A stretch of 64,000 nt of DNA from an uncultured Bacteroidia bacterium (GCA_902788095.1 CADAIT010000009.1:29442-93441), one strand, 5' to 3'. Positions 51,255 through 59,650 are shown, numbered from the stretch's first letter. A program made the numbers and translations. Notes: a model not told the origin generated them from the letters alone.

Positions 51255-51932
51255 CTAACGCTTTTTGATGTGCAGGGCACCTGCGGCCAGAAGGCTTTGG
51301 GCGGCCAGGTACGTAACCATGATGGTGGCCGGAATCCAGCGTTGAGGCTCTTCGGAGAAGGTTTCCAGGGCGATGAGCGCATCCGAGAAAGTGAAGAGAA
51401 GCGCGCCTGCGAGAACGAGCCACCAGGCATTGCCCCTGCAGCGGAAGACGCCGGACAAGCCGCTGAAAATCAAGAGCATAAGCACCATTCCATATACACA
51501 CATGGGGACGAGAAGATCCCCTTCCACGCCGATGAGCCGGATGAGTCCGGCCACGATGCCGCCCATGATGACGAGGGCCGGAATCCAGGTTTTGAGGCCG
51601 AAGCCCTTCCAGGACGTTCCGCCGAAAAGGGAAATGTAGCAAAGGTGTCCCATGAGGAAGGCAAGCATGCCGCCGATGAAGGGATAGAAGCCCGTGAACA
51701 GCAAAAGGGTGTCCCCGGTGCAGCCCAGCAGCTGGGCCAGGACAAGCCGCCGGGTGTCACGCGTGTCCGCGCCGCCGGCCGCCACAAGGGTGGTTACGGC
51801 CAGGAGAGGCAGCAGGGTGGGTTTTACGGTGCCGGCAATGGCCAGGCCTTTCATATTGCCATAGATGTTGATGAAAGCTGCCGCCAGAAAAAACAGGGCG
51901 GGGACAATCCAGAAGGAACTTTTTGCGTGCAT
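51255..51932 (-). CDS. YhhN/TMEM86-family membrane protein (lysoplasmalogenase-like)
   Basis: The 225-residue protein has eight probable transmembrane helices and the YhhN pattern: GTVKPTLLPLLAVTTL at the second helix, LGCTGDTLLLFTGFYPF with the conserved Asp, and GALLFTFSDALIALETF with SDA. Characterised eukaryotic relatives hydrolyse the vinyl-ether bond of lysoplasmalogens. The activity of bacterial members varies. The frame extends to 51983 but the start at 51932 gives the first helix. It is convergent with the PD40 gene, two bases between stops. Confidence 0.85.
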   Translation of the reverse strand: MHAKSSFWIVPALFFLAAAFINIYGNMKGLAIAGTVKPTLLPLLAVTTLVAAGGADTRDTRRLVLAQLLGCTGDTLLLFTGFYPFIGGMLAFLMGHLCYISLFGGTSWKGFGLKTWIPALVIMGGIVAGLIRLIGVEGDLLVPMCVYGMVLMLLIFSGLSGVFRCRGNAWWLVLAGALLFTFSDALIALETFSEEPQRWIPATIMVTYLAAQSLLAAGALHIKKR

Positions 51933-51968
51933 CTTGTTTCGCTTTGGTTTCACAAAAATAAGAAAAGT

Positions 51969-51999
51969 CTTGTGTTTTGTCAAAAAATCCGTATCTTTG
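51969..51999 (+). promoter_or_regulatory. Promoter of the tRNA-Ser unit
   Basis: CTTG (51969-51972), 19 nt, TATCTTTG (51992-51999). A leader of about 60 nt with a CCGGGA/TCCCGG hairpin separates it from the tRNA. Confidence 0.7.
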
Positions 52000-52062
52000 C
52001 AGTCCCGTCTTATGTGACGGAGCCCGGGAACTGTCCCGGTGCGTTTCTTTCGCTTTAAGCCC

Positions 52063-52151
52063 GGAGGGGTGGGTGAGTGGCTGAAACCAGCAGTTTGCTA
52101 AACTGCCGTACGGGTTATTCTGTACCACGAGTTCGAATCTCGTCCCCTCAG
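52063..52151 (+). tRNA. tRNA-Ser (anticodon GCU)
   Basis: The acceptor arm GGAGGGG pairs with CCCCTCA except at the terminal pair (G-A). The anticodon stem GCAGT/ACTGC holds the loop TTGCTAA with anticodon GCT. A long variable arm (GTAC/GTAC) marks a serine tRNA, and the T arm is ACGAG/CTCGT with TTCGAAT. CCA is not encoded. It decodes AGC/AGU. Confidence 0.93.
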
Positions 52152-52153
52152 CT

Positions 52154-52330
52154 CAGCGCGTTAGCGCTGGGCTGTTTTGGTCTGTGGCGGCAGCCAAGCT
52201 CGCTTGGCTGACGTCGCAAACCAAGACAGCCAGCGTGCCTGAAAGGCACGGAGCTGCAAATCCTTTGGTCCCGGTCCCTCCGGGAGGATAAGAGATGCCG
52301 GAGAGAAGCGACGGAATCTCGTCCTCTCCG
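52154..52330 (+). ncRNA. Structured RNA region co-transcribed with tRNA-Ser (candidate)
   Basis: Five hairpins follow the tRNA in a row: CAGCGC/GCGCTG (52154-52169), a 30-bp imperfect stem with arms 52170-52199 and 52202-52231, CGTGCCT/AGGCACG (52234-52250), TCCCGG/CCGGGA (52269-52285) and CGGAGAG/CTCTCCG (52299-52330). The last ends in GAATCTCGTCCTCTCC, 14 of 15 bases like the 3' end of the tRNA. There is no reading frame, and a terminator follows at 52344. It may be a small RNA, a tRNA-processing region or a decayed tRNA-linked insertion. Confidence 0.5.
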
Positions 52331-52343
52331 CTTTATTTTTGGC

Positions 52344-52379
52344 AAAAACCCCTTCTGAATGCTCTCAGAGGGGGTTTTT
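52344..52379 (+). terminator. Rho-independent terminator of the tRNA-Ser unit
   Basis: AAAAACCCCTTCTGA pairs with TCAGAGGGGGTTTTT with one mismatch and a short loop, followed by TTTTT inside the stem end. Confidence 0.85.
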
Positions 52380-52435
52380 CTTGTTTTTGGGGTCCAAAAA
52401 AATTCACCAAAAATGCACCAAAGTATGACAAGACC

Positions 52436-52939
52436 CTATTTTGGTAGGTTCTGTGGAGAGGTTATTTGTTCTTTTTGATGTCTTTCTTCATCCATTTTTC
52501 TTCTCTTGGAAAAATGGATGAACAAGAGAATTGACAACAGCATCCCTGCCACAGGATAGGCCAATACAGCTACCAAGGAAGAGTACTGATGGGCAACTTG
52601 TTCCCCCACGTAATTATTCATAAAGGATCCATACCATGCTGAAACAAAAGAAATGGGAATCAATAATAGTGACAGGACAAATAAGAAAACACTACTTATC
52701 TTTTTCAGTTTCCTGTCACCAATCCACACACATACAACAGCTGCTACTACAAGGAGAGCAAAGAGTAGAAAAATGATATCAACATCAATATAAAGGAATG
52801 GCTGGCTATATTGTGACCAGTGGGCGATGAATCTACCAAGAGAGATAAGCTCCATAATTATAACACACAGTGCAGGTACCCCCCAAAGTAATGTGGTACA
52901 TACAGACAAAACAATGCTATATGCTCTTTTATCAATCAT
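52436..52939 (-). CDS. Orphan membrane protein, function unknown
   Basis: From the start at 52939 the 167-residue protein has about four transmembrane helices (YSIVLSVCTTLLWGVPALCV, IIFLLFALLVVAAVVCVW, VFLFVLSLLLIPISFVSA, LAYPVAGMLLSILLFI) and a charged tail (KRRKMDEERHQKEQITS). I recognise no family. The gene is clearly AT-richer than its neighbours and lies directly beyond the tRNA-Ser unit, which suggests it came with an insertion. The open frame continues up to 53023. Confidence 0.55.
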   Translation of the reverse strand: MIDKRAYSIVLSVCTTLLWGVPALCVIIMELISLGRFIAHWSQYSQPFLYIDVDIIFLLFALLVVAAVVCVWIGDRKLKKISSVFLFVLSLLLIPISFVSAWYGSFMNNYVGEQVAHQYSSLVAVLAYPVAGMLLSILLFIHFSKRRKMDEERHQKEQITSPQNLPK

Positions 52940-53041
52940 TTCCACAAAGATAACAATTTGTTCTTTACTATTCCCTCTCGTACAGAAAAAAGGGAAACAG
53001 CATTGGAGCCATTTCCCTTTCAACTCATCTTTTTCACATCA

Positions 53042-53173
53042 TCAGAAGTTAGTTTCCATCATCTTCTTCCTGGTTTCTTTGAGGAACCTCTTCAATAGGA
53101 AGGCGAGGAAATACGGGAACGTGTAAAACTTGCCTTTTTGAGCCTCAAGCGCCACAAAATCGTGCAGAATCAT
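53042..53173 (-). CDS. Small ORF, uncertain
   Basis: A 43-residue frame (MILHDFVALEAQKGKFYTFP onwards, ending KETRKKMMETNF) with a hydrophobic middle and basic tail lies between the orphan membrane gene and the fusion phosphatase. There is no family match and no promoter. It may be a fragment of something larger. Confidence 0.2.
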   Translation of the reverse strand: MILHDFVALEAQKGKFYTFPYFLAFLLKRFLKETRKKMMETNF

Positions 53174-53193
53174 GGCGCGCCCCGGAGGGAGAC

Positions 53194-54531
53194 TTACTCC
53201 ACGGGGAAATTGAAATAGCGGGCAGGGAAAGGCTCGTCGATGAGGGTGAAGTGCCACCACTCGGTGTCCAGGGGCTTGAAGCCGTGACGCAGCATGGCCT
53301 CGCGCAGAATCATGCGGTTGGCATACTGCTCGGGGGTGATGCCTTCCTTGTAATCCGGATGACTCTCCCGGCCGAACCAGTCAAAGGTGCCGCCCATGTC
53401 CACTTCCTTTTCCGTGCGCATGTCAAAGAGCGTCAAATCCACGGTAGAGCCGCGTGTATGGCCGCTTTTGGCCATGATGTATTCCTGCTCAAAGAGTACG
53501 CTCTTGTCCAGGTTGGGATAGAAGTAGGACTTCATGCGGGTGTCGGAAACGTTCGTGGCCCAGCGGACAAAATGGTCCACGGCGCACTGCGGACGGTAGG
53601 CATCGTAAATTTTGAGCCGATACCCCTGTGCCATCACATCGTCACTGACGGCTTTCAGCGCTGCCGCCGCTTCTTTGGTGAGCAGGGCGGTAGGGGCTTT
53701 ATACCCGTCGATGCGCTCGCCCACGAAGTTGTACGTTCCGAAGTAGCGGATTTCCAGGATGGCGTCCGGAACGACGTCGGTCACAGAAACGAAATAATCC
53801 CTGCCGACGGAAAGGCGCTCGAACTCCTCCCGTGCCCGGGCCATGTCCGCGAGGAATTCCGGGTTGTTCTGCAGGGCGGTATAGCCGATGGCGGCGCCCA
53901 TGCGGGTGACATCCACGTCGCTCTGCCAGTGGCAGCCGGCTATCACGCGGCTTTCACCGGCCTCCCAGGCGCGCGCAAAAACGGCGTTGGCCGCCCCCGG
54001 GTTCACCTGTGCGAGCAGCAGGGCGGCAGCCGTGGCCCGCAGCGTGTGGCCGGAAGGGTAGCTGCCCTCTCCACGCAACGCATCGTCTTCACCGGTGAGC
54101 GTAGGTTCCCTATAATAAACAAACGGCCTGATGCGCTGGTAATAGGCCTTGGGAGCCACCCGCAGCTGGTTGATGGTGCGCAAACCACGGGTCACCACCT
54201 TCCAGATGGCCGGCGTTTTTTCCGCCGATATTTCCATGCCGAAGGGAACGGACAATTCCTGCATCAGGGCCTCGTTGGTCCAGATGGCGTCGCGCTTGGC
54301 CATCTCTGCACGCGCGACGTTTTTCCGCTGTTGTTTCCCCCATTTGTACCGCTGTTTGTCGTATTGGAAAGCGGGGCTGTCCATGGCCGGCGGCGCCGGA
54401 AGGCACTGAATCAGGTCCGGCAGTTCTTCTACGGTATAATAGGCCGACATGTCCTGGGCGGAGGCCACGACGCCGCTCCACAGGATAAGGGTGGCCGATA
54501 ACAGCCAAAAGAGATTGTTCTTCTTTTTCAT
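53194..54531 (-). CDS. Periplasmic fusion: PAP2/class A acid phosphatase + VanX-type D-Ala-D-Ala dipeptidase
   Basis: The 445-residue protein has a signal peptide (LSATLILWSGVVASAQ). Its N-terminal half holds the full class A phosphatase signature: KAYYQRIRP (Lys128-x6-Arg135-Pro136), PSGH (159-162) and SRVIAGCHWQSD (Ser194, Arg195, His201, Asp205). The C-terminal half is an M15D dipeptidase with YDAYRPQ (Arg313), SGHTRGSTVDLTL (zinc His358, Asp365) and EWWHF (catalytic Glu424, zinc His427). Both halves look intact. VanX cleaves D-Ala-D-Ala; PAP2 phosphatases remove phosphate from lipids or small esters. The combination is unusual to my knowledge and lies at the end of a five-gene operon. Confidence 0.92.
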   Translation of the reverse strand: MKKKNNLFWLLSATLILWSGVVASAQDMSAYYTVEELPDLIQCLPAPPAMDSPAFQYDKQRYKWGKQQRKNVARAEMAKRDAIWTNEALMQELSVPFGMEISAEKTPAIWKVVTRGLRTINQLRVAPKAYYQRIRPFVYYREPTLTGEDDALRGEGSYPSGHTLRATAAALLLAQVNPGAANAVFARAWEAGESRVIAGCHWQSDVDVTRMGAAIGYTALQNNPEFLADMARAREEFERLSVGRDYFVSVTDVVPDAILEIRYFGTYNFVGERIDGYKAPTALLTKEAAAALKAVSDDVMAQGYRLKIYDAYRPQCAVDHFVRWATNVSDTRMKSYFYPNLDKSVLFEQEYIMAKSGHTRGSTVDLTLFDMRTEKEVDMGGTFDWFGRESHPDYKEGITPEQYANRMILREAMLRHGFKPLDTEWWHFTLIDEPFPARYFNFPVE

Positions 54532-54552
54532 GTTTGCAAAAACGGGTGTTGG

Positions 54553-55875
54553 TTATAATTCATTCACGGTTTCCATCTCCGTGGGCTTGGGCCAGTGGTC
54601 GTAGAGCCAGTCCTTGACGGCGTCCCAGGAGTAATACGGGCCGCCTTCCAGTTCCAGGATGGGCGTCTCCCGCTCGTTCAGGAGGGGTTTCACCAGTACG
54701 TCGCCTCTCTTGTTCTTGTAGAAGATAAGCTGAATGTTGGCGGCAAAGGGCGTATAGCGCCATCCGGGCCAGTACAGGGCTTCTTCGGCGGTCATGCGTT
54801 CCGCGATGCCTTTCAGTCCCAGGCGGGAGCCGATGGCCAGCAGTTGATAGTCATGGCCGAAACGGAGGTCGGCAGCGGTTTCGCCGGTGGCGATGGCGGC
54901 ATCGGCCCGTGCGATGATATCCTTGATGGCGGGGTCCACCGAAGGCATGCGGTCGTCGCCGTACTCCACGGAGTTGCACTGGCGCAGGTAGAAGCTGAGC
55001 ACGTGTATTTGATTGAAAGCCAAGAGGTCATCGTCCGTAAATAAGCGGAACATGTGGTCTCCCAGGTCAAAGGCGGCGCAGCCGGTGGCCATGTCGAAGG
55101 TCTCCGACATGAAGGTTTTGGTATCGCCTGTTATGGACGGGTCCGTGCGCAGGAACACGCGGCGCTGGAAATCCAGCGTATCCGGAACGTGCTGTTTCCT
55201 GTGTTCGCGCAGCGTGGCACGGACCGCCTCGGTAATGGGGCGTGGAGAGTCCGTACTCACGATTTTCATGATTTCTTCGCCGGTGTCCCAACTGATTTCC
55301 AGGTCACTCTGGCGGCTGAGCAACTCTCCGGTAAAGGCGCTCATGCTCACGAGCACGCGGGGAACCACGCTGGAGCGGGCGGTTACCTTCTTGCTGCCTT
55401 TCCTGAATACGCGCGGGTAGCGGTCGTACATGCGTCTGGCGATTTCACGGTGTTCCCGGGCCCCCAGCGGGGTAAGGCGGCCGTCCATGTTGTTATGCAG
55501 TTCGATGAGCCGGTCGATGGTCTGTTTGGCGCGCAGTCCCTCTGCCGTGAGCAGGCCGGCGTCGGCGGCCCGCTGGTATCTGGCCTGGATGCCGGCGTAT
55601 TTTTGACCGGCCCAGTTGCTGCGGGAGCCATGACGGCCGTAGTGGCTGATATAGAAAGGCTTATATCCCTTAGGCGCAGGCGTTTGCGGCCCCGGAAGAT
55701 ACTCGTACGGGTCCATATTCATACCTGCGCGGTACAGGCGCTGGTGGAAATCCTGCAGCAGGGCTTCCTTTTGCGGGAATTCCTTGGCCCGGAGGGCAAT
55801 CTCCGCCTGCTGGGCAAAAACGGAAAGGCCGATGCAGAGGGATAAAAGGAGCGAGAGTGTTTTTTTCATGTCCAT
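54553..55875 (-). CDS. Histidine phosphatase, clade 2 (MINPP/phytase-like)
   Basis: The 440-residue secreted protein has a signal peptide (LLSLCIGLSVFAQ), the catalytic motif SHYGRHGSRSNWAG with RHG and the distal HD pair in LRFGHDYQLLAIGSRLG. Spacing and length fit histidine acid phosphatases and bacterial MINPP (phytase-like) enzymes. It probably removes phosphate from inositol or other organic phosphates in the periplasm. The start at 55875 overlaps the symporter stop (TAATG); an ATG two codons later is possible. Confidence 0.88.
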   Translation of the reverse strand: MDMKKTLSLLLSLCIGLSVFAQQAEIALRAKEFPQKEALLQDFHQRLYRAGMNMDPYEYLPGPQTPAPKGYKPFYISHYGRHGSRSNWAGQKYAGIQARYQRAADAGLLTAEGLRAKQTIDRLIELHNNMDGRLTPLGAREHREIARRMYDRYPRVFRKGSKKVTARSSVVPRVLVSMSAFTGELLSRQSDLEISWDTGEEIMKIVSTDSPRPITEAVRATLREHRKQHVPDTLDFQRRVFLRTDPSITGDTKTFMSETFDMATGCAAFDLGDHMFRLFTDDDLLAFNQIHVLSFYLRQCNSVEYGDDRMPSVDPAIKDIIARADAAIATGETAADLRFGHDYQLLAIGSRLGLKGIAERMTAEEALYWPGWRYTPFAANIQLIFYKNKRGDVLVKPLLNERETPILELEGGPYYSWDAVKDWLYDHWPKPTEMETVNEL

Positions 55876-57185
55876 TATTTTTTACGGATGAGGCAACAAA
55901 GTCCGATGATGGTGAATACGGCGTTCATCAGCAGTATTTCGTAACTGAAATGGTATCCGTTGAACCAGCGCACGGAGTTCAGGTCCAGCACCAGGCACAG
56001 CAGGGGAGCGGCGACGGCTGCCATAGGCACCCATTTGTCGCGCACCGGCGCCTTGCAGCACAGGCCGAAGCTGAACAGCCCCAGGATGGGCCCGTACGTA
56101 TAGCTGGCGAGCCGATAGACGGCGTCGATTACGGAGGTGTTGTTGAGGGCGTTGAATACCAGGATGCAGACGGTCATGAGTACGGCCATGCCGGTGTGTA
56201 TCCAGCTGCGCCGGCTGTCTTTCCCGCCCAGGATGTCAATGGTAAACGACGTGGTCAGGGACGTCAAGGCACTTCCGCCGGCGGGAAAGCCGGCCATCAC
56301 CAGGCCCACGATGAACAGGGTGGCCACCAGGCCCGACGCCGGCAGCAGGCCGCTCCAGGCAACCGCCGGGAACAAGGCGTCGCCCTTGGCCTGAATTCCG
56401 TGCAGGGCCGCGAACTGGTAGAGGTACACGCCCAGAAGCAGGAAGAGGGTAATGGTGACAATCTGCAATACAACGCTTACGATGAGGTTTTTCTGCGAAT
56501 CGCCCACGCTCCTGCAGGCCAGGGTGCGCTGCATCATGTCCTGGTCCATGCCGGTTGTGGCCACCACGGTGAACAGGCCGCCCACCAGCTGTTTCCAGAA
56601 GAACTGCGGATGGTTCACGTCGTCAAAATAAAAAACCCGCATGAGCGAGGTGTCCGGCGCTCCCACTTCGCGGGCGATGAGCACCAGGCACAGGATGACC
56701 GCCACCAGCATGGACAGGGTTTTCACAATGTCCAGGCCGATGACCGCCTTTACGCCGCCGCGCACCGTATAGAGCCATTCCAGGAGCATCACCACCAGGA
56801 GCGTCGCCCAGAAGGGAATCCCCGCCGGACCGGCCACCAGCAGCTGCAGGGTGGCAATCATCAGGAAAAGGCGCACGGACGCGCCCAGCATCTTGGAAAG
56901 GAAGAAAAACCAGGCGCCGGTCTTGTGGGATGCCACCCCGAAACGTTGTTCCAGGTACTCATAGACGGACACTACGTTGAGGCGGAAGTATAGCGGCGTG
57001 AGCACGAAGGCAATAATCAGGTAGCCCAGGAAAAAGCCCACGCACATTTGCAGGTAGCCGAATCCCACGCTGCCCACCATGCCCGGAACCGACACGAAGG
57101 TGACGCCGGACAGGCAGCTGCCGATCATGGCTACGGCCACTTTCCACCAGGCCGTGGACCGGGTCGCGTAAAAATCCTTAGCCAT
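55875..57185 (-). CDS. Sodium:solute symporter (SSS family), lacking the extra N-terminal helix
   Basis: The 436-residue protein contains the SSS core, with MIGSCLSGVTFVSVPGMVGS as TM1, SVYEYLEQRFGVASHKTGAW, and GGLFTVVATTGMDQDMMQRT and FPAGGSALTSLTTSFTIDIL around the sodium site. Relatives start about 40 residues earlier with one more helix; here the start at 57185 is directly before TM1 and an in-frame stop (TGA-AAA-AAA-ATG) lies upstream. The core is complete, so function may be kept. The solute is unknown. The start lies eight bases inside the end of the LytTR gene. Confidence 0.88.
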   Translation of the reverse strand: MAKDFYATRSTAWWKVAVAMIGSCLSGVTFVSVPGMVGSVGFGYLQMCVGFFLGYLIIAFVLTPLYFRLNVVSVYEYLEQRFGVASHKTGAWFFFLSKMLGASVRLFLMIATLQLLVAGPAGIPFWATLLVVMLLEWLYTVRGGVKAVIGLDIVKTLSMLVAVILCLVLIAREVGAPDTSLMRVFYFDDVNHPQFFWKQLVGGLFTVVATTGMDQDMMQRTLACRSVGDSQKNLIVSVVLQIVTITLFLLLGVYLYQFAALHGIQAKGDALFPAVAWSGLLPASGLVATLFIVGLVMAGFPAGGSALTSLTTSFTIDILGGKDSRRSWIHTGMAVLMTVCILVFNALNNTSVIDAVYRLASYTYGPILGLFSFGLCCKAPVRDKWVPMAAVAAPLLCLVLDLNSVRWFNGYHFSYEILLMNAVFTIIGLCCLIRKK

Positions 57186-57957
57186 TTTTTTTCAAACAGT
57201 CTTTATAGGCCCGCCCTAAGGGCAGGGTTTGTTCCAGTCCCATCAGTTTCACATCGGTCAGGGTGCTGTTTTCTATGCGCCACAGCGGGATGATGTACGA
57301 GCGGTGGATGCGGACAAAACGTCCCTTCGGCAGCAGTGGCAGCACGTCTTTCAGCGGGAGTCTGGTCACCACGTCTTCGCGGTGGTCCAGGTGAAAACAG
57401 GCGTAGTTGTTCCGCCCCTCGATGTATTGGATGGCCGATACGGGGATGTGCCGGGTTTTGTACCCGGCTTTAACCTGAATTTCCTCACCGGTGTGCACTT
57501 CTGCACGGCGTGTCTCCAGCGCTTCCCTGGCCTCGTCCGTGGCTTTTTCCTCCTCCTTGTTTTCCTGCAGGACTTTTGTCGCGGACATCCAGAAGCCCAC
57601 AGGGGCCCCGTTGGCAATCACGGCCAGCAGCATCACCCACATGGCGCGCTGGTGCAGGTCCAGTTGCCCCACATCGGCCGATGCTTCCGGAAAGTCCACC
57701 GGAGTGAGGGTCATCAGAAAAGTTACGGAGGCGAGCAGAATCAGGATGCTGACCGCAGTGAGCACTCCGCGCCAGCCCTGGTGCAGTCCCGGTCCCAGGA
57801 GGTGACGGCAAAGCATCCAGGCGGCGTAAAGCCAGCCGATATAAACCAGTACATACCCCGGATGCCACTGAATCCATTCGGCAAGCGGGAAAAGGAACAT
57901 CATCCCCGGAAGCACAATGACTCCGAAGATGATGTCCAGCATGAGACCGGTTCTCAC
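57178..57957 (-). CDS. Membrane-embedded LytTR DNA-binding regulator
   Basis: The 259-residue protein has four transmembrane helices (DIIFGVIVLPGMMFLFPLAE, YVLVYIGWLYAAWMLCRHLL, GVLTAVSILILLASVTFLMT, AMWVMLLAVIANGAPVGFWM), a charged linker (QENKEEEKATDEAREAL) and a LytTR domain (RHIPVSAIQYIEGRNNYACF, RFVRIHRSYIIPLWRIE). It needs no receiver domain and may sense through the membrane. It overlaps the symporter start by eight bases and probably controls this operon. Confidence 0.88.
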   Translation of the reverse strand: MRTGLMLDIIFGVIVLPGMMFLFPLAEWIQWHPGYVLVYIGWLYAAWMLCRHLLGPGLHQGWRGVLTAVSILILLASVTFLMTLTPVDFPEASADVGQLDLHQRAMWVMLLAVIANGAPVGFWMSATKVLQENKEEEKATDEAREALETRRAEVHTGEEIQVKAGYKTRHIPVSAIQYIEGRNNYACFHLDHREDVVTRLPLKDVLPLLPKGRFVRIHRSYIIPLWRIENSTLTDVKLMGLEQTLPLGRAYKDCLKKNG

Positions 57958-57966
57958 GGCAGGGAA

Positions 57967-59613
57967 TTAAAATTCATAGCCGGCGAACTCGATGTCGCGG
58001 GCGGCACGTTCTTTCAGGGCCTTGTTCTTGAAGGCCACCTCCAGATTGGATTTGACACCGTCGGCGTCTCCCTGACGGGCGGCGATGATGGCTTTCAGGT
58101 AAAATACTTTGGGGTCTTTGCAGTGCACGTTGGCTTTGGCTTTCTCCAGCTGGTCCGTGAGGATATAGGCCAGGGTCGTGTTGTGGCAGCAGCCTTTCAC
58201 GTCCTTGAGCACCTGGGCGGCTTCGTCGTAGCGGCCGGTGAGAATGAGCACGATGCCCAGATTGGCCTTGGCATCTTCCGTTCCGGCGGTGCGGAAGGCC
58301 TTTTCCGCCGTCTCGTAATCCTCCTTGTGAAGGGCGATGACGCCTTTGGCATTGATTACGTCAGGATCTTTGGCATCCAGTTCCGCAAAACCGGCTTCCG
58401 CCTTGGCGTCCTGTCCCTTCATCAGGTAAAGGGCGGCCAGGTTGAACATGCCGCGGGTGCTGCCGAAGCGATTGATGGCGCGTTTATAGACATCTTCCTT
58501 CTGGTCGGGCTTGCGGACCAGGGAGGCCACCTTCAGCAGGGCTTCCTCGTCCAGGAGGTTGGCGTTGTTCTCCAGCAGGTCCAGGAGTTCCGCGTCGCTG
58601 TAGTTCTTGAATTCCACATTGGCGATGAGGCGGGCGCGGCGAAGTTCCGGCAGCACCTCTCCCTTGAGGGCGGTGTACACCTGGGACATGTTGCGGATTT
58701 CGTTTTCACGCACGGCCGGGTCGCTGTACATGGACAGGACGCGGAGGATGAGTTCCTTGTCTTCCAGGTTGCTCTGGGAAACCAGCTGCTGGAAGCCTTC
58801 CCAGTCTTCGCCCACGCTGCGTACGGTGGGGTCGGCGGTATCGTGGCCCTTGGTCACTTTTTTCCAGGCGTTGGTGGCGCTCTCCGAGCGGTTGTCCGAC
58901 AGTTTTTCATTCTTCTTGGCATCCCCTTCCGGCGAGGCATAGGCCACAATCTCCGTGCTGGTGACTTTGGTGCGCTCGTTGGCGGAGATTTCGTCCAGGC
59001 GGGCCAGGAATTCCTTCACGGATTCGCTCTTGAGTTCCGAACCGCGTACTTCCGAGCTGTTGACCAGGTATTTGATTTGGCCTTCCGTGGTGCTGGAAAT
59101 GACTTCCTGGTAGTTGTCGGGCTTGAACGAGACATTGCCGGCCTTCTTGGCCAGCATGTAGGTGGTGTTGGCGCCGTCCGCCACTTTCTTCACGGGCAGT
59201 TTGATGCTCTTTTTGCCCGCCAATACTTTTCCACGTAGCTCCAGATAGCACTGCTCCATGCCGGGCACATAGTCAAAATGGACTTTCTCCGTGACCTTCT
59301 GGCCTTCGGCGGATACCACCCGGTAATTGTCGCGCACCTGCTCGCCCTGGTATTTGAAAGGCTTCATGCTGGCTTCGCCGCCGTCGTACACCAGTACGGG
59401 GGTGACCTCCAGGATGACTTTGGGGTTGAAATAACCCTTGGGGTAGGTGACGGATACGGTGGCGTCGATGGTGCCGTTCACCACTTCCAGTACGGAAGGC
59501 ACGCATTCCACCTTTACATTTTCGGCCATTTTGGCCATCTTTTCCGGAGAAGCGCAGGCGATGGCCGTGGCGGCCAGGGCAACTGCGGCAAGGGTTTTCA
59601 GAATCTTCTTCAT
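57967..59613 (-). CDS. OmpA-like / TPR lipoprotein, Bacteroidales-conserved
   Basis: The 548-residue lipoprotein has a lipobox (AATAIAC, Cys20), an N-terminal beta part (VPSVLEVVNGTIDATVSVTY), a central OmpA-like segment (TSTEIVAYASPEGDAKKNEK, LSDNRSESATNAWKK) and C-terminal TPR repeats (FNLAALYLMKGQDAKAEAGF, GVIALHKEDYETAEKAFRTA, LGIVLILTGRYDEAAQVLKD). It resembles a widespread Bacteroidales cell-envelope protein of unknown function. The open frame runs to 59709 but the signal peptide fixes the start at 59613. It is first in a five-gene operon, nine bases before the LytTR gene. Confidence 0.82.
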   Translation of the reverse strand: MKKILKTLAAVALAATAIACASPEKMAKMAENVKVECVPSVLEVVNGTIDATVSVTYPKGYFNPKVILEVTPVLVYDGGEASMKPFKYQGEQVRDNYRVVSAEGQKVTEKVHFDYVPGMEQCYLELRGKVLAGKKSIKLPVKKVADGANTTYMLAKKAGNVSFKPDNYQEVISSTTEGQIKYLVNSSEVRGSELKSESVKEFLARLDEISANERTKVTSTEIVAYASPEGDAKKNEKLSDNRSESATNAWKKVTKGHDTADPTVRSVGEDWEGFQQLVSQSNLEDKELILRVLSMYSDPAVRENEIRNMSQVYTALKGEVLPELRRARLIANVEFKNYSDAELLDLLENNANLLDEEALLKVASLVRKPDQKEDVYKRAINRFGSTRGMFNLAALYLMKGQDAKAEAGFAELDAKDPDVINAKGVIALHKEDYETAEKAFRTAGTEDAKANLGIVLILTGRYDEAAQVLKDVKGCCHNTTLAYILTDQLEKAKANVHCKDPKVFYLKAIIAARQGDADGVKSNLEVAFKNKALKERAARDIEFAGYEF

Positions 59614-59650
59614 AGATATAGAATAAAAATATAAGCTAACCGCAACAGGA

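Noticed and set aside
57178-57200. Programmed frameshift in the A-run joining the LytTR gene to the symporter
   Set aside because: A stop codon lies in the symporter frame two codons before its ATG and the LytTR domain is complete; a simple overlap explains the layout.
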